Positions 13,701 to 15,081 of a stretch of DNA of 15,081 nucleotides are shown here, in pieces. This DNA comes from an uncultured cyanobacterium (GTDB taxonomy: Bacteria; Cyanobacteriota; Cyanobacteriia; Pseudanabaenales; Pseudanabaenaceae). Position 1 is the stretch's first letter. The number at the start of each line of letters is the position of its first letter. The translations under genes were made by a program, and so were the position numbers. The notes below the pieces were generated by a model, which did not search any database, had not been told where the DNA came from, and saw only the letters and a list, made by a program, of their open reading frames with translations. The stretch lies in NCBI GenBank assembly GCA_903819605.1, contig CAIJEA010000202.1, positions 1 through 15,081 on the forward strand. Direction: 5' to 3'.

Positions 13701-15081
13701 CGACAAATACATTTTCACTGCCAAGGACTAGAAGGCGGCGGGAGAGAAAGTAAGTTCCACTTGTGCCGTTAGGGGCGATCGTATCGCGTTGAAATGATTT
13801 GCCAACATTGCTATAAAATCCGGTGATTTGCAGATCGCCCAGATTGAAGTTGCCTTTGAATCCTTGAAGTTGGCGTGAAATAGAGCTAAATTGCTGCGAT
13901 CTTCCAGTAAATTCTTCTGTGTTGTAGTTCCCCCACATAAAGTAGTCGGTGCTAGCACCTTGAACTGGGGAGTTTCGTTCAAAACGTAAATACAGGCTGT
14001 CATAGGAAGGTGTAGTTCTTGTTGAGGTGGAGCTATCTCCATAAACTGGATATTGGGAATCGCAATATCTTTCTGCTTCAAATAAGCTGCTGTTCCCAGC
14101 ACAGTCTTGATTGAGCGTGCGACTATTATTAAATGCTCCTGTAAATAGCCATTCTCCAACTCGTCCTGTGCCAAATACTGCGCCATACACATCGACTTGG
14201 GTGCGATTGTCTAGATCTGCTGGCAAAAATTCTTGTAAGCTGCGATAAAAATCTGTTCCTCTTGCTCCAACCCGTAGGTCAATTACTCCTGTCACGAGCG
14301 ATGGGCGTAAATCCGTTGTAAGTCGAACTTGCGTAAAGGCTTCCATTTTAGCGCTATGCGCTCTAATCGTCACCTTTCCCGACTTCAAACCTACCTTTAA
14401 CTGAGCTGTGAACTTACCTTGCTTAGCTTGAACCTGAAAGCCTGGTTGTTCTGGAGAAGCATCAACACCGATAAATTCACCATCACTGGCTTCTAATGTG
14501 ATTAATGCATCCCAATTGGAGCGATTACCATTTTCATCGACTAGTTGTCCCTCAACTGTGGCATAGGAACGACCATCAGCAGGAACACTCGCTTCCATTG
14601 TACTGACAACTAATTTGACTGGAGTGCCTCTGACTTTTACGTTAACAGAACTAGCGCTCTCGTCTGAACCTATCTGCTTTGCAGTGATTTTGTTCTCTCC
14701 TGCCTGCAAAGGTACTCCGTACCATGTTTGCGTGATAGTTTGATTTGTTTCATCTAGTTCTGAACGTCCGATCAGGTTACCATTGACTGCCTTGCCATTT
14801 ACCAAAAGCTCAATCTTGGTATTGGCTGGAATCTGGATGACTACTGTCGCCGCAGGTGTATCTAAAACCGATCCAACTGTCGGAGAAAGAATAACGATGC
14901 GTGATGATCCACTATTGGTATTGTTTGTCTGATTAGATATCCTAGAAGTATTAGGGATTTGCAATGAGTTCGGAGTTTTACCATTACTATCTAAAGATAG
15001 AACAGAATTCTTAAGTGTCTCATTTCTATCTGGTTTGACATCAGTCTGATGTGTTAAAGATTCTTTTTGCTTAATTTCCTC
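10789..15081 (-). CDS. Giant outer-membrane beta-barrel protein with Ig-like and decayed OmpA domains (5' end outside window)
   Basis: At least 1430 residues; the frame stays open to the window edge, so the N-terminus and signal peptide are missing. Numbering from the TTG at 14962-14964: two Ig-like domains at about 25-112 and 113-215 (the second, PADGRSYATVEGQLVDENGN, is invasin/Big_1-like). A very long region from about 225 to 1090 has alternating hydrophobic strands, Tyr/Asn/Gly turns and the closing strand GIYAGITVKL, the pattern of an outer-membrane barrel. It includes YPVYGDSS (305-312) and a GSENVFVELID...GKDYDINYDNGSLLF segment (415-455). A Pro/Gln linker (1099-1134) leads to a degenerate OmpA-like domain (1135-1261), then a Ser/Thr-rich stretch and a C-terminal tail. 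Probable role is a surface or transport barrel working with the co-operonic beta-helix protein; function is not known. Confidence 0.8.
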   Translation of the reverse strand, partial: EEIKQKESLTHQTDVKPDRNETLKNSVLSLDSNGKTPNSLQIPNTSRISNQTNNTNSGSSRIVILSPTVGSVLDTPAATVVIQIPANTKIELLVNGKAVNGNLIGRSELDETNQTITQTWYGVPLQAGENKITAKQIGSDESASSVNVKVRGTPVKLVVSTMEASVPADGRSYATVEGQLVDENGNRSNWDALITLEASDGEFIGVDASPEQPGFQVQAKQGKFTAQLKVGLKSGKVTIRAHSAKMEAFTQVRLTTDLRPSLVTGVIDLRVGARGTDFYRSLQEFLPADLDNRTQVDVYGAVFGTGRVGEWLFTGAFNNSRTLNQDCAGNSSLFEAERYCDSQYPVYGDSSTSTRTTPSYDSLYLRFERNSPVQGASTDYFMWGNYNTEEFTGRSQQFSSISRQLQGFKGNFNLGDLQITGFYSNVGKSFQRDTIAPNGTSGTYFLSRRLLVLGSENVFVELIDFFSAGTVVSRKELVRGKDYDINYDNGSLLFRQPLSQTELGDAGQLLRRQIVVTYQNEDANGDSNLYGGQLRYYFNRSQSQPIWIGANYFKENQGVRNFILYGANALVSFSEKTQLIAEYARSQNVSDLLGYVSGSAMRFELNSELASGILGKLYYSKAETGFANNATISFVPGQTKYGALLNAKLSNSTSLQFQYDQEDNLGVAPRPLTTLADLLTPRQDALPGSSVDNSLRTISVGLQQSLGDVLLNLDVLYRDRQDRQPPNFLSSNSTQLRSRLSVPVSDNLKVTAQNEISLSSSADAVIPDRTVLALDWTIVEGLTARLGQQWFHSGPLAGNSITSADLLGDYKLGSDTSLTGRYSVIGGADSTSTQGSVGLNQRWQVLSGLRLNFGYEHIFGSFATTTATGTSFLQPFAVGQSSSTLTFQNGDSYSIGFEYTDNPDFKASGRYENRSNDTSSNTVLTASALGKLTPALTLLFNYQQSSAANQLLSGLGTISALKVGIAYRDPQDDKFNLLLRYEYRQNPSIVPDSLLLGSGTGYTDYTLAVEGIYAPNWQWEFYGKLALRNSTTTIAQDFTGVSSTNLSQFRVTYRAGYNVELVGETRLLNQPTAGYSELGLVGEVGYYLTPNLRLAAGYSSGSVNADRDFSGTRSAGGIYAGITVKLNELFDGFGLQKTPPRQQQEPVEPQAPTALQPTTTKMVADLSPTANPQIISLNVARSLTFKTPKNSNQGANSNSTQLAIADIAVLENLATVLKEYRSLSVNIQGNIGSLAEINSGQNLAANRMMVVRKYLLNRGVAGSQMTLQSLGGAKANASQSEPVPDKIASVANTLPISFALNGKADIFNEIATRLQTMSSNSPKPQYSQRIFPNAPSNIQTNATLISSNPSIDGNTTATSSTTSQASATTIPIPLATDSVDRANSRLATAFNFLLPNQGDTVTAFLQAMGISTSERNSFTIDPDQLSNLKN

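Noticed and set aside
13728..14192. 154-codon open frame on the minus strand inside the barrel gene
   Set aside because: Lies wholly within a well-supported gene in another frame and shows no family features; same for the frames at 11475-11702, 10959-11273 and 13348-13554.
1..15081. tRNA or rRNA genes
   Set aside because: No cloverleaf or rRNA-like stretch was recognised on either strand by eye; a tRNAscan run would settle it.

Overview
The window is a stretch of cyanobacterial chromosome. More than twenty copies of the octamer GCGATCGC (HIP1) lie in 15 kb, where chance predicts fewer than one. The efp-accB pair, a thioredoxin of the cyanobacterial y-type look, a single-helix thylakoid-like protein and trpA all fit. 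The DNA is AT-rich and dotted with palindromic intergenic repeats, which suits a Pseudanabaena-like filamentous lineage, but the genus cannot be fixed from the sequence alone.

Layout. 1-324: no gene; a MITE-like element with 16-bp terminal inverted repeats and an internal hairpin. 325-861 (+): orphan cyclic-nucleotide-binding-domain protein. 947-1183 (-): small single-helix protein resembling high-light-inducible proteins, with an HLR1-like site in its promoter. 1371-2420 (-): efp then accB, stop and start codons abutting. 2580-2897 (+): thioredoxin. 2947-4041 (-): COG0523/CobW GTPase with a His-rich loop and an upstream Zur/Fur-like half-palindrome. 4095-4592 (+): AbiTii-like protein, divergent from it. 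4593-4906: repeats only. 4907-5878 (-): a GHKL ATPase (anti-sigma/SiaB-like) and a STAS anti-anti-sigma protein, a partner-switching pair. 6056-6268 (+): 70-residue conserved-looking protein. 6297-6395: two hairpins, one sharing its arms with the element at the window start. 6499-8497 (+): trpA and a membrane-anchored protein with a CofE-like domain. 8503-8648: two terminator-like hairpins between convergent genes. 8696-15081 (-): a two-gene cell-envelope operon, whose first gene runs off the right edge.

The envelope operon is the most unusual content. The upstream gene (incomplete at its 5' end) encodes Ig-like domains, a very large predicted beta-barrel, a Pro/Gln linker and a decayed OmpA-like domain. 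The downstream gene encodes a secreted CSLREA/right-handed beta-helix protein ending in an intact OmpA peptidoglycan-binding domain. The two OmpA copies align well, but the barrel protein has lost the peptidoglycan-binding Asp while keeping the Arg 15 residues later. I infer a surface complex in which the beta-helix protein supplies the cell-wall anchor. No other obvious new system was found; the partner-switching pair, the AbiTii-like gene and the HLR1-linked small gene are secondary leads.
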